Source of the DNA: Amycolatopsis sulphurea
GTDB lineage: Bacteria; Actinomycetota; Actinomycetes; Mycobacteriales; Pseudonocardiaceae
Direction of reading: 5' to 3'
Length of the DNA stretch: 64,000 nt
Assembly: GCF_002564045.1 (NCBI RefSeq)
Contig: NZ_PDJK01000002.1
Coordinates: 1 to 64,000, forward strand
The position numbers and the translations under genes are program-made. How positions within the stretch are numbered: position 1 is the stretch's first letter; each line of letters opens with the position of its first letter. The notes beneath the pieces were generated by a model. It did no database searches. It worked only from the letters and a program-made list of their open reading frames with translations, and was not told where the DNA came from. This document shows positions 9,566-17,928 of the stretch, piece by piece.

Positions 9566-9789
9566 AAAGTGCCCTAGCCGGATGCGCCAACGGTGACCCG
9601 CCCGAAGGCGGATGCGCCGCAAAGCGGACGACGGAAATCGGAAAGCCGAAGGCCGAGATCGGAAATCGGACGGCCGAGGTCGGAAGACGGAAGGCGCCCG
9701 AGGCTGAGGGGCGTGCCGGGTCTCGCAGTGGCAGAGGACTCATCGCCAAGGCGGTTCGGAGGCCGGGTCCCTCCTGCCCGACCTGCAGC

Positions 9790-10035
9790 GCCCATCCTGC
9801 CAACCCCTGCAGCGCGTCCTGTCAGACCTGTTGCGCATCCGTCCTACCAGACCTGCCGCACGTCCGCCCCGCCCGAACTGCAGTGCGCCCGTCCTACCAG
9901 ACCTTCAGCGCGTCCGCCCCGCCCGAACTGCAGTGCGTCCGCCCTACCAGACCTTCAGCGCGTCCGCCCCGCCCGACGTGCAGTGCGTCCGTCCCATCCG
10001 ACCTCCAGCGCGTCCGTCCCGCCCGACCTTCAACG
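9790..10035. repeat. 25-bp minisatellite, ten degenerate units
   Basis: The tract consists of units close to CGTCCgcCCtACCaGACCTkCAGCG, with boundaries near 9790, 9815, 9836, 9861, 9886, 9911, 9936, 9961, 9986 and 10011; one unit is 21 bp and the others are 25. Alternate units are more alike, so a 50-bp higher-order period is visible from 9861 to 9985. Because 25 is not a multiple of three, a coding role is unlikely. A simpler GGAAATCGGA-like repeat lies just upstream at about 9620-9690. It separates the riboflavin kinase gene from a convergent membrane protein gene. Confidence 0.8.
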
Positions 10036-10116
10036 TCCGTCTGCTTGCCTGCGACGTCCGTCCTCCTTGACCTGCGGTCTCCGGGTTGTCGCAGCTGCTG
10101 GACGGGCGTACTCGTG

Positions 10117-10839
10117 TCAGGCCGCGGCCAGCAGCAGGTAGCCCATCCCGGCACCCATCGCGGCTCGGCACCACGTGCGGGAGGCGTGACCGGGCAGCGA
10201 CTCGGTGCCACGCAGTCGCATCGCCTGTGCTCCGGCGCGGAGTGCGTCCGCTGCGAAGTAGGTGGCCAGCACCGCAGCCGCCGGCCAGGCCAGGCCGGTG
10301 TCCATTGTGGACATAGTGAGCCAGGGGCCGTGTGCCGTGCCGTGCTGGGGCATCGCGCTCACCATGTACAGCATGGCGAGCGCGGACAGCGCGTGGTGCC
10401 CACAGCCGGACGGCTGGCAGGAGCGGCGCTCGCGCAACCAGGAGACCCCGAGCCAGCCTACGGCGAGCCCGAGCACGGCCTGCCAGCCAGCCGCCGGAAT
10501 CGGCCCGCCGACCGGCGAGAGCATGGCCACCATGGCGATCACGAGCAGTAGTTCCGCAAGATCGCCGGCGCGTACACCGGGGCCGAGGCGCACGTAATCG
10601 AGCCGTACCAAGCGAAGCACGCACGGCAGCGCGAGCAGCGCACACAGCACCGTGAACGACCAGGCCAATGACAGGTTCACCGCGGACCGCGCGACAGCGC
10701 AGCAGAGACGGGCATCCTCGGCCACCTCATTCCCGGAACGCGGACACTGGCATTTCACCGTGGCATGCGCCATCCGCCCGCGACAGCCAGCATTGTGGTG
10801 AAGCGGACCCACCGAAAGGACTACTCGGACAGGAACCAT
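10117..10839 (-). CDS. DUF5134 membrane protein
   Basis: The open frame gives up to 240 aa. From about residue 54 it has the layout of DUF5134 proteins: a first helix (LSLAWSFTVLCALLALPCVL), several more hydrophobic segments, and the conserved central histidine/methionine region (HHALSALAMLYMVSAM). The part before residue 54 is Cys- and Arg-rich and unlike the family, so the real start is probably internal: ATG 10773 or GTG 10680 are candidates, but neither has a good ribosome site. The function of this actinobacterial family is unknown; the His/Met-rich helices have led to suggestions of metal handling. Confidence 0.7.
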   Translation of the reverse strand: MVPVRVVLSVGPLHHNAGCRGRMAHATVKCQCPRSGNEVAEDARLCCAVARSAVNLSLAWSFTVLCALLALPCVLRLVRLDYVRLGPGVRAGDLAELLLVIAMVAMLSPVGGPIPAAGWQAVLGLAVGWLGVSWLRERRSCQPSGCGHHALSALAMLYMVSAMPQHGTAHGPWLTMSTMDTGLAWPAAAVLATYFAADALRAGAQAMRLRGTESLPGHASRTWCRAAMGAGMGYLLLAAA

Positions 10840-11530
10840 CCCACCGGCCGGGATGCCGGTGACGGGCCGCTGTTTCGCGGCCTCGATCCGATCTGTGGAG
10901 GTGTCGAGCAGTTTCTTGCGGCCTCAGCGAGGTCCCCGTGGACGTAGGCTACGCCGAACTGACCGCCGTGCGGATTCCCCAATCGTTCCGCTGAGAGCCA
11001 AAGCACCCGCACCGCCGCTCTTCTGCCCGCGGACGCAGGCCTCGCCGAACCAGCCACACGGATCCGGCCGTTCCGCTCAGGATCACAGCATCCTCAACGA
11101 TGTCGTTCACGCCACGCAGTCAGTGCCCACCGAGCTGACCACCGCACGTTGGGTACATCGGTAGGCAGCAAGTCAACTGCGATGAAGCCTTCGCCTCGTG
11201 GCGGCGCAGAAGCCGGGTTCCTCCTGCTGCGCCCGCATGTGCCGTCATTCAAGACGATATCCACGTCAGGGGGTCAGGACACGGCTGCCGCCCCGGCCCA
11301 CCCGTTCCAGCCTGGATTCCCTGGAGACTAGCCGGCGGGAAAATCTGCGCGGGAGCGGCAAGTGTCTGCTGTGGACAGTCGGGCGGACAGGTTCAGACGG
11401 TTTCGCCGAACGCGCCCGACGAGGTCTCGTGACGTTCAGTGGGACCACGGCGATCGCGGGATTGTGCCTCGAAGCAGGCGAGCCGGAACATCGTGGAACT
11501 GAACCTGGGAAAGCCTGACCAAGCACGCCC
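10840..11530. other. 690-bp intergenic region, nothing identified
   Basis: This lies upstream of the DUF5134 gene and downstream of the trypco2 gene. Short open frames occur on both strands, but none has a ribosome site, coding bias or recognisable sequence. No repeat or strong hairpin was seen. Confidence 0.45.
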
Positions 11531-12040
11531 TCAGCCGACCGGCGCGACGGTGATCTTGAGCTTGTGCGACAGCTCGTCCTTGGTCTCGGTATCGAGACCC
11601 AGCGAGATCGACCCGTCCTCGGTCACGGTGAACGAGAGTTCCACCGTGCTTTCCTTCAGCACGAACGGGTCTTCGCCACCGCCGGCGACCGCGAGCACGG
11701 TCATGATCGTGGTGATCGCATCCACCAGCACCTGGTCGACGGTGCCGTCGCGGATCTCGTGTGCGGGCGCGAGGTCCGGTGGCACCAAAGTGATATCGAT
11801 CGCGTGGGTGTCCTTTGTGGTCAACGTGGTGCCGAGCTTGACGGTCATCCCGACGAACGGGATCTTGAACTCCAGCCGCGCGCCCGAACCGGTCGTCGCG
11901 ATCGCGTTCAGGGTCAGCTGGACCGCGGTGACCCGGACGGTCCGGCCGGGGTCCGCGCTCGAGATGCCGGCGTCGCGCACCGCGGCCTTGACCGCGTCCA
12001 CCAGACTGCTGACCGGTACCCCGGTCGCCGTGACGTGCAT
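11531..12040 (-). CDS. trypco2 (trypsin-co-occurring domain 2) family protein
   Basis: The product is 169 aa, starting at ATG 12040 behind GAGAGGACGAGC; the longer frame to 12184 overlaps the upstream gene and is rejected. It starts with an amphipathic helix (VSSLVDAVKAAVRDAG) and then a beta-rich body with FRVTAVQLTLN-like and LEFKIPFVGMTVKLG blocks, ending in LSHKLKITVAPVG. This pattern matches the trypco2 domain, which occurs next to trypsin-like, CHAT and other effector proteases in predicted conflict systems and is thought to be a partner or regulator of the effector. It lies 16 bp downstream of the CHAT protease gene, so the two almost certainly form one transcript. Confidence 0.75.
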   Translation of the reverse strand: MHVTATGVPVSSLVDAVKAAVRDAGISSADPGRTVRVTAVQLTLNAIATTGSGARLEFKIPFVGMTVKLGTTLTTKDTHAIDITLVPPDLAPAHEIRDGTVDQVLVDAITTIMTVLAVAGGGEDPFVLKESTVELSFTVTEDGSISLGLDTETKDELSHKLKITVAPVG

Positions 12041-12056
12041 GCTCGTCCTCTCGTGC

Positions 12057-15000
12057 TCAAGCGGGCGGGAACGCCGTCGCTTCCGGATCACCGTAGGCGG
12101 TGTAGGCGAGCCAGCTGGGATCGGGATCATCGTGAACGGCCGCCCGGCGCGCCCAGCCGAGCGCGTTGCCGAGTGTGGCGCCATCCTGCAGGGAACCGTA
12201 GAACGTCTCCGCGAACACCCGGGCGCTCCGGCTGCGGACCGGCCACAACGTGCCGACGAACGCCCCCGCGCCGGCTGCCATGAACTGCTGTGCCCAGCCG
12301 ATCATCCGGCTGAACTCCAGCGCGTTGCCCGCAGTCCGGCAGGCGTTGAGGAACACCAGCGGGCGGTGCCCGGCGAGGCTCTGCCGGACGGCCGCGCTGT
12401 TGAGCAACCCCGGCACGAACGGGCCGCCACGCATCGCGACGGACGCGCCGTCTTCCGGAGTGAACGTGTTGTGACAGGCGAAATGCAGACCACCGCGGGG
12501 GCCGGCGGCGATCAGATCGAGCAGAGCGCCCAAGTCGCCGAGGGACGCACCGGGGCCGAGGACCCGCCGGAGGGCATCGACTTCCTCCTGCGCGTCGGTC
12601 GGGGCCGGTTCCGAAGTCACGTAGGTGCACGGGGTCACCGCGAGCTGGGCGTTGCGGGCCTGGCCGAAAACCCGGCGAAGCACGGGGAACTGCTCCACCA
12701 AGAACCCGTCGTCCGCGCCGGGGCGCAACGGGTACAGCAGTTCCCACGGCACCACGTCGAAGTCGGTGGCGATCGAGAACGCCGAAATGTGCTCGCGAAT
12801 CTGCCAGAACTGGTCCTGCAGCACGTGCGGCACCATCGCCTGCCACAGCCCGACGCCGGTCTCGGCCATCCAGCGCCGGGCCATGCTTCCGGTGTAGGGG
12901 CCACGGCCCTGTGCGAGTTGTTTCAGCGTCGTGATCGCTCGTTCGATGGCCGCGCTCGCGTCACCGGCCGCGCCCTGCGCGAGGACCGGCTCGAACAAGT
13001 AGGCGTCGGACAGCAACTGGAAGACGGTCTGCCCGCCGAGCGACCGGACCTGCAACGTCACCTCGCCGCGGCGAGCCCGCACGTCCAGTGGCCCTGACCT
13101 GGCCCATTCGGGCTGTCCGGCCGGGCCGCCCGGCTCCACCGAAACCTGGGTCTCCAGCTCGGCGAGGAAGGTGCCGCCGGCGAAGGCCATCAAACGCACG
13201 CCGTGCAGACCGGGCTGCTCGGTCCGGAACACGAACCGGACCGGTTCGGACTCCCCGTGCGGCGGCACCGTGAGTCGCTGCTCCGGCGCACCGAGCGGGA
13301 CGAGGCCCGTGGAAGGTTGCACCAGCAGGGAAATCGCGGTGGCCCCGGCCAGCCGATCAAGGAGTACCGAGGCGGACCACGGCCCGGGATCGGTCGCGAC
13401 GCGCACGAGGAGGCTGATCTCGGTACCCAGCGCGGCCCGGCTGGGCAGCCCGGCGACCAGATGGCGAGGGTGGGACGCCGGAGCGGGCTCGACGTCGCCC
13501 TCCGGCGCCGGATCGCCAGCAGGGCTGAGCCGGTGGGAAGTCTCGCTCGCGCCCAGCCTGGTGTCCACGTCCGCGCGATCCGGAGCCGGGCCGGGACGGG
13601 CTCTGGCCGGCCTGCGCTTCGGTGCGCCGCCGTTGGCAGGAGCCGGGGCAGGTCGCCGGGCTTCGCGGATCCGGGGGCGGCGGCGGGCAGATCGGGCGCC
13701 GTCGGTCCCCGCCGAGCCCTCGTTTCCCCATCCGGACGGGGTATTGCCTGTGACGGCCTGGCCGTAACCACCGGGCGGCCGTTCCACCGGGCTCGCGGCG
13801 CCGCTCTGGTTTTCCGCGTTTGGCGGTGTACTGCCTGCGCCGGTCTGCTCGCCATAGCCACCTGACGAACCCGCGGCACCACCCGAACTCTCCCCACCCG
13901 ACGGCGCTCTGCCGACACCGACCGGCCCGCCATCACCACCCGCCCACCGTGGCGCTGAATCCTCACCAGCGCTCCGCTCCTCGCGGTCTGACGGCGCACC
14001 GCCTGCGCCGGTCTGGCCATAGCCACCCGACGGCCACCCTCCCGGACCCGCGGCGCCGTCCTGATCCCCCTCGTTCGGTGGTGCACTGCCCGCGCCGGCT
14101 TGCCCGCCATCACCGCCCGACGGCCGTCCTACCGGACCCGCGGCACCTCCCTGATTTCCCCCACCCGACGACTGACTGCCCGCGCCCGCCGGCCCGCCAT
14201 ACCCGCCCGAAGAACCCGCGGCACCACCCGGATCTCCCCCGCCCGACAGCTCACTACCCGCACCAGCCCTCCCGCCACAACCATCCGACGACCACCCAGC
14301 AGCACCACCCGGATCTCCCCCGCCCGACAGCTCACTACCCGCACCAGCCGCCCCGCCATCACCATCCGACGACCACCCAACAGCACCGCCTTGCACTCCC
14401 CCACCCGACGGCTCGCTACCCACGCCGGTCTGCCCGCCATCACCGCCCGGCCACCACGGCGCTGAACCCTCGCCATCACCCTCACTCCCCCGGTCCGCCG
14501 GCACATCACCCGCGCCGGGGCCACTCGACGGCCACGCCGGATCCGCAGCACCACCTTGAATTCCCGCACCCGACGGCCAAGCTCCCGGACCCGCGGCGCC
14601 GTCCTGATTTCCCCCACCCGAAGGCGCGCCGACCTGTGACGGACCCCCACCACCCCACGACGCATCGTCCGAGCCAGCCTGCTCGTCATCGTCGTCCCAG
14701 TACGCCGAACCCCCAGAACCCCCGCCCCGCACGTCCTGGTCATCACTCGGAGGCAGGGCACCGGCCGTCCAGCCGAGCACGCGGGAGCGGTACTCAGCCG
14801 CCGGGATCCGGCCTGCGGCAAGGTCCTCGTCCAGCGTCCGCAGCTGGTATCGCCAGTCCGGCGCGCCGGTCCCGGCGGTGCTCCACAGCAGGTCGATCCG
14901 GACGGCCGCAAGGGTCGCCCGCTCCGGATCGGTCGCGTCGAGACCCGTCAGGGCAGCGAGGACGGCGGCGCGGGCCAGGGCCGAAGCCGGAGCCGCGTCC

Positions 15001-15128
15001 AGTGCGGCCAGGGCAGAGCGCACGCCAGGGTCTCCGGCCACCAGTTCTTCCAGCTCACCGAATTCCGGGTCACCCCGCCAGCGGGCACGCAGCTGCAGAT
15101 AGCACTCGGCATACCGGGTATCGAGCAT
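12057..15128 (-). CDS. CHAT-domain (caspase-like) protease with long low-complexity linker
   Basis: The product is 1023 aa, starting at ATG 15128 after GGGGGAGGG. Residues 1-125 are a helical domain (LDTRYAECYLQLRARW, RTLDEDLAAGRIPAAEYRSR). Residues about 130-465 are a Gly/Ser/Ala-rich repetitive linker. Residues 470-560 are Arg/Pro-rich. A beta-rich domain follows at about 560-700, and the C-terminus is a CHAT peptidase. The predicted catalytic dyad is His886 in LHFACHNTF and Cys930 in LVFLNACRTAG, with the conserved FVGTLWPV strand after it. CHAT proteases resemble caspases and separase; in bacteria several act as suicide or immunity effectors. There is no NACHT or NB-ARC ATPase, so sensing would depend on the N-terminal part or on the trypco2 partner encoded 16 bp downstream. 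Confidence 0.85.
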   Translation of the reverse strand: MLDTRYAECYLQLRARWRGDPEFGELEELVAGDPGVRSALAALDAAPASALARAAVLAALTGLDATDPERATLAAVRIDLLWSTAGTGAPDWRYQLRTLDEDLAAGRIPAAEYRSRVLGWTAGALPPSDDQDVRGGGSGGSAYWDDDDEQAGSDDASWGGGGPSQVGAPSGGGNQDGAAGPGAWPSGAGIQGGAADPAWPSSGPGAGDVPADRGSEGDGEGSAPWWPGGDGGQTGVGSEPSGGGVQGGAVGWSSDGDGGAAGAGSELSGGGDPGGAAGWSSDGCGGRAGAGSELSGGGDPGGAAGSSGGYGGPAGAGSQSSGGGNQGGAAGPVGRPSGGDGGQAGAGSAPPNEGDQDGAAGPGGWPSGGYGQTGAGGAPSDREERSAGEDSAPRWAGGDGGPVGVGRAPSGGESSGGAAGSSGGYGEQTGAGSTPPNAENQSGAASPVERPPGGYGQAVTGNTPSGWGNEGSAGTDGARSARRRPRIREARRPAPAPANGGAPKRRPARARPGPAPDRADVDTRLGASETSHRLSPAGDPAPEGDVEPAPASHPRHLVAGLPSRAALGTEISLLVRVATDPGPWSASVLLDRLAGATAISLLVQPSTGLVPLGAPEQRLTVPPHGESEPVRFVFRTEQPGLHGVRLMAFAGGTFLAELETQVSVEPGGPAGQPEWARSGPLDVRARRGEVTLQVRSLGGQTVFQLLSDAYLFEPVLAQGAAGDASAAIERAITTLKQLAQGRGPYTGSMARRWMAETGVGLWQAMVPHVLQDQFWQIREHISAFSIATDFDVVPWELLYPLRPGADDGFLVEQFPVLRRVFGQARNAQLAVTPCTYVTSEPAPTDAQEEVDALRRVLGPGASLGDLGALLDLIAAGPRGGLHFACHNTFTPEDGASVAMRGGPFVPGLLNSAAVRQSLAGHRPLVFLNACRTAGNALEFSRMIGWAQQFMAAGAGAFVGTLWPVRSRSARVFAETFYGSLQDGATLGNALGWARRAAVHDDPDPSWLAYTAYGDPEATAFPPA
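13733..14738 (-). repeat. coding tandem repeat in the CHAT protein linker
   Basis: About 1 kb of degenerate tandem repeats encodes GAG-S-x-x-S-GGG-x-x-GGAAG-type units of roughly 25-35 residues, for example GAGSELSGGGDPGGAAGWSS repeated in neighbouring units. Adjacent units near 14210-14370 are almost identical at DNA level, which suggests recent slippage or unequal crossover. Length is likely to vary between strains. Confidence 0.75.
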
Positions 15129-15211
15129 CGAAAACCCTCCCCCAACAAGCTCCCGATCGGTGGCCGGTCACAGTGTCGCCCACCGCCGTCCGCCCGGCCA
15201 GCAGGGCGGGG

Positions 15212-15766
15212 TCAGTGGCTGGAGACCAGCTCCGCCGGGCACAGGTCCAGCCGGTACGGCCGGTCGAGCCGGGCCACCTGCTCGCCGGTGGCCTCGGCGT
15301 CCAGCACGTAACCACCGTCGACGAGGCGGAAGCAGCTCAGTGTGGGCTCGGTGGGTTCGACCACCCAGTAGTACGGGCAGCCCGCCGCGGCGAGACGGGC
15401 TGGCTTGAGGTGGTGGTCGATGTGCCGGCTGGAGGGCGAGACCACCTCGACGGCCAGCACCGGGACGCCGACCAGCGCCCGTTCGGTGAAGGTCTCCCGG
15501 CGGCCCACGACCACGTCCGGGATCAGCACGGTGAACTCGTCCAGCACTACGTCCACGGGAGCGGGCAGCACCTCGCAGTCCGCAGGACAGACCGGGGTGA
15601 GCGCGGCGAGGAGGCGCGCGACCACCCGCTGATGCAGCGGACGCGGGGACGGGCTCACCAGTAGCGTCCCGTCCACCAGTTCATACCGGTGGCGTTCATC
15701 CGAGATCGTCTCCAGGTCCCGACGGGTGAGACGGTCGCCATGTGCGAACATCGGGACTGTCACCAT
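15212..15766 (-). CDS. Uma2 family (DUF820, PD-(D/E)XK fold) protein
   Basis: The product is 184 aa from ATG 15766 (MVTVPMFAHGDRLTRRDLET); the frame continues upstream, but that part is not conserved-looking. Uma2 hallmarks are present: RYELVDGTLLVSPSPRPLHQ near residues 28-47, LIPDVVVGRRE at about 95-105, and LAVEVVSPSSRHIDHHLK, which supplies the E...K of the nuclease core. Uma2 proteins are widespread in actinobacteria and cyanobacteria and are predicted restriction-like endonucleases whose substrate is unknown. The gene is 83 bp upstream of the CHAT protease gene on the same strand and could be part of the same operon. Confidence 0.85.
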   Translation of the reverse strand: MVTVPMFAHGDRLTRRDLETISDERHRYELVDGTLLVSPSPRPLHQRVVARLLAALTPVCPADCEVLPAPVDVVLDEFTVLIPDVVVGRRETFTERALVGVPVLAVEVVSPSSRHIDHHLKPARLAAAGCPYYWVVEPTEPTLSCFRLVDGGYVLDAEATGEQVARLDRPYRLDLCPAELVSSH

Positions 15767-15917
15767 GCTGCCCCCGCAGGCGGGCCGAGAAGAAACGACT
15801 CCGCCAGGGTAGACGGACACATCCGGCAGCGCGAACCGGCCTCCGCCGCGTTCCGGACCCGGGCGGCCCATTCCGCACGGCCGCTGCCCGATCCCCGGTT
15901 CACCCACGGTGACGGGA

Positions 15918-16076
15918 TTTCCCGGAAAGCACCACGGACAGCCCAGCGGCGGGGGCGATACAGGGCCGATCGAGTCATGTCCGCGATTTCCCGGAAAGGC
16001 CATTCGCCGTCCAGCAATCGGCCATCGCATGCTCATCGTCTGGTAGCCTGAGCCGCACGGACACCGTTTCCCGGAA
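15918..16076. promoter_or_regulatory. three TTTCCCGGAA(A) palindromes
   Basis: The near-perfect palindrome TTTCCCGGAAA occurs at 15918-15928 and 15987-15997 and, one base shorter, at 16067-16076, spaced 69 and 80 bp. They lie in the 480-bp gap between the divergent uma2-like and DUF6119 genes. Repeated short palindromes in a divergent promoter region suggest an operator array for a dimeric regulator, but no regulator gene is adjacent, so this is inference. Confidence 0.4.
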
Positions 16077-16245
16077 GCACATCCCGAGTACCCTACCATT
16101 CCGGATCACCGGATCATGAGAAAGGCCGATTCAGCGGAATTTCATCATTCGGCATTCCCTGCGCGCTGCGTGATTCACCGGACGGACGGATCGGCGCGTC
16201 ATCCTGACCGGACGCCGTTTCGCCTCCTTTCCTCCGGTGGTGGTC

Positions 16246-17925
16246 ATGTCTCCGTCCGCACCGAGCAGGCCGGTGTCGTTGTTCCGCCTCGACGGCGGTG
16301 CCCCGGACCACGAACTGCTGGTTCCGTTGACTCCGGAGCAGATCAGCACGGACATCCCGGTCCGGCTTTCCGGGACCCACGCCCGCCTGGTGGCCGGCGC
16401 GTTCCGCACCGAGGCCCCGCATTGGCTGCCGCACGCGGAAGCGCTCACCGGCAGCACGCTCGAACTGTCCTCGATGCTGCCGTTCGCGGTCCTGCTGGTG
16501 CCCCGCCCGCCGTGGTGGTACGCGGTCACCTGGGGCGCCGGGCATCTGGTGCTCAACGACGACCACGTCGAGCCGGGTTTCGGGCTGCGCTTCGGCATCC
16601 GCCGGCTGGACCCGTTCGCGCTCGGGCTGGTGGCGAGCGCGGCACTGGACGTGTCCGCGCGGGCCACGCAGATCTCCATCCCCGGCGGCGGCGAGCTGTC
16701 CGCGTTCCGGCTGGAGCCCTACGGCGAACTGGTGCAGCGCATCGCCGGTTCGGCCGATCTGACCGACCTCACCTACGGCCGGGTGACCGGCAAACGGCAC
16801 CGCATCCGCGTCGGCACGTCGTTGTGGGCGCCGCTGGCCAAGGATCCCGAAGCATTCCTGGCCGATCTCGACGCGGTCGCCGCGGTGGTCGACGAGCCGG
16901 ACGAGGATTCCGCGCTGCGGTTCGTCTCCCAGACCCGGCCGCTGGACCGGCACCACCCAATCGTGCCGGAGCTGGAACGGCGGCTCGCCGGCGCGCTCGG
17001 CTGCGACGGCGGGGAGCTCGGCCTCGCCTGGCCGCCCGGGGCCGGGCCGGACGCGGAGAACGCCGGCTCGTTCCTGGTGACCGCGCTCGGCGCGGGCGGT
17101 CCGTTGCACGTGCCGGGGCGGCTCGAACCGGAGCACCTCACCGCGCGGCTGGCGAGTATTCCGGAGGACCGGCGGCTCAAGGCGTTGCGAGCAGGACGGA
17201 TCACGCCCTGCGCCGACGAAGCCGGGGCAGAGCCGACCGGCGCGCCGCTGCCCGCCGCGAAGTGGCTCGCCTACGAAACCACCGTCGAGCACACGCGTTA
17301 CGTCTTCCACCAGGGCCGCTGGTACCGCATCGGCGAGACCTACGTTGCCCAGATGCGCGAGCAGGTAAGCGATCTGCTGGCGCGGCGTCATCAGTGGCCG
17401 GCAGTGACTTGGAAACCCAGCGGTGCACCGGATGACGAGCATCGGTACTGCCGGCTCGTCGCGGAACAACCCGGGTACGTCTGCCTGGACCGCGACGTCG
17501 CAAGCACGCCACTGCACCCGCGGTTCGAACTGTGCGATCTCTTGGGCCCCGAAGACGAGCTGATCCACGTGAAATGGCTGGGCCGGGCGACGGCGGCGAG
17601 CCACCTGTACACCCAGGCGCTGGTCTCAGCCGAAGCACTGCACGACGAACCGCAGGCCATGGCACAGCTGGCCGACAAAGTGTCCACTTCGGACCCCGGA
17701 CGGGTGCTCTCCGGCGCGCCGGACACCGTCGTGCTGGCCGCTGCGGGCCGTTCCTGGCACGTGGACGAGCTGTTCACCCTGTCGCAGGTGGCGTTGCTGC
17801 GCCTGGACCGCGCCCTGCGAGCGTTGCGGGCGACCCTGGCGTTCGCGGACATTCCTTACACGGCCAAGAAAAAGGTGTCCGCGCGACGGATCCCGAAGCA
17901 ACGACGGGGCGGCACCCGCCGCTGA
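16246..17925 (+). CDS. DUF6119 (TIGR04141 'sporadically distributed') family protein
   Basis: The product is 559 aa from ATG 16246; a GTG nine bases earlier is possible. It reads through the family blocks in order: an N-terminal beta-rich region, WAPLAKDPEAFLADLDAVAA near residue 195, RPLDRHHPIVPELERRL, KWLAYETTVEHTRYVFHQGR followed by WYRIGETYVAQM around 340-360, and LCDLLGPEDELIHVKWLG followed by ASHLYTQALVSAEAL around 425-460. The C-terminus is strongly basic. The family has no established biochemical role; its patchy distribution in genomic islands has suggested a role in defence or conflict. It is divergent from the uma2/CHAT/trypco2 block and its 3' end is 3 bp from that of the convergent WS/DGAT gene. 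Confidence 0.75.
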   Translation: MSPSAPSRPVSLFRLDGGAPDHELLVPLTPEQISTDIPVRLSGTHARLVAGAFRTEAPHWLPHAEALTGSTLELSSMLPFAVLLVPRPPWWYAVTWGAGHLVLNDDHVEPGFGLRFGIRRLDPFALGLVASAALDVSARATQISIPGGGELSAFRLEPYGELVQRIAGSADLTDLTYGRVTGKRHRIRVGTSLWAPLAKDPEAFLADLDAVAAVVDEPDEDSALRFVSQTRPLDRHHPIVPELERRLAGALGCDGGELGLAWPPGAGPDAENAGSFLVTALGAGGPLHVPGRLEPEHLTARLASIPEDRRLKALRAGRITPCADEAGAEPTGAPLPAAKWLAYETTVEHTRYVFHQGRWYRIGETYVAQMREQVSDLLARRHQWPAVTWKPSGAPDDEHRYCRLVAEQPGYVCLDRDVASTPLHPRFELCDLLGPEDELIHVKWLGRATAASHLYTQALVSAEALHDEPQAMAQLADKVSTSDPGRVLSGAPDTVVLAAAGRSWHVDELFTLSQVALLRLDRALRALRATLAFADIPYTAKKKVSARRIPKQRRGGTRR

Positions 17926-17928
17926 ATC

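Noticed and set aside
9790..10035. possible CRISPR array
   Set aside because: The units are contiguous with no unique spacers and there are no cas genes in the window.
13820..15664. 614-aa Pro/His/Arg-rich open frame on the plus strand
   Set aside because: It is the mirror of the Gly/Ser repeat linker and N-terminal domain of the CHAT protein; there is no ribosome site or recognisable domain.
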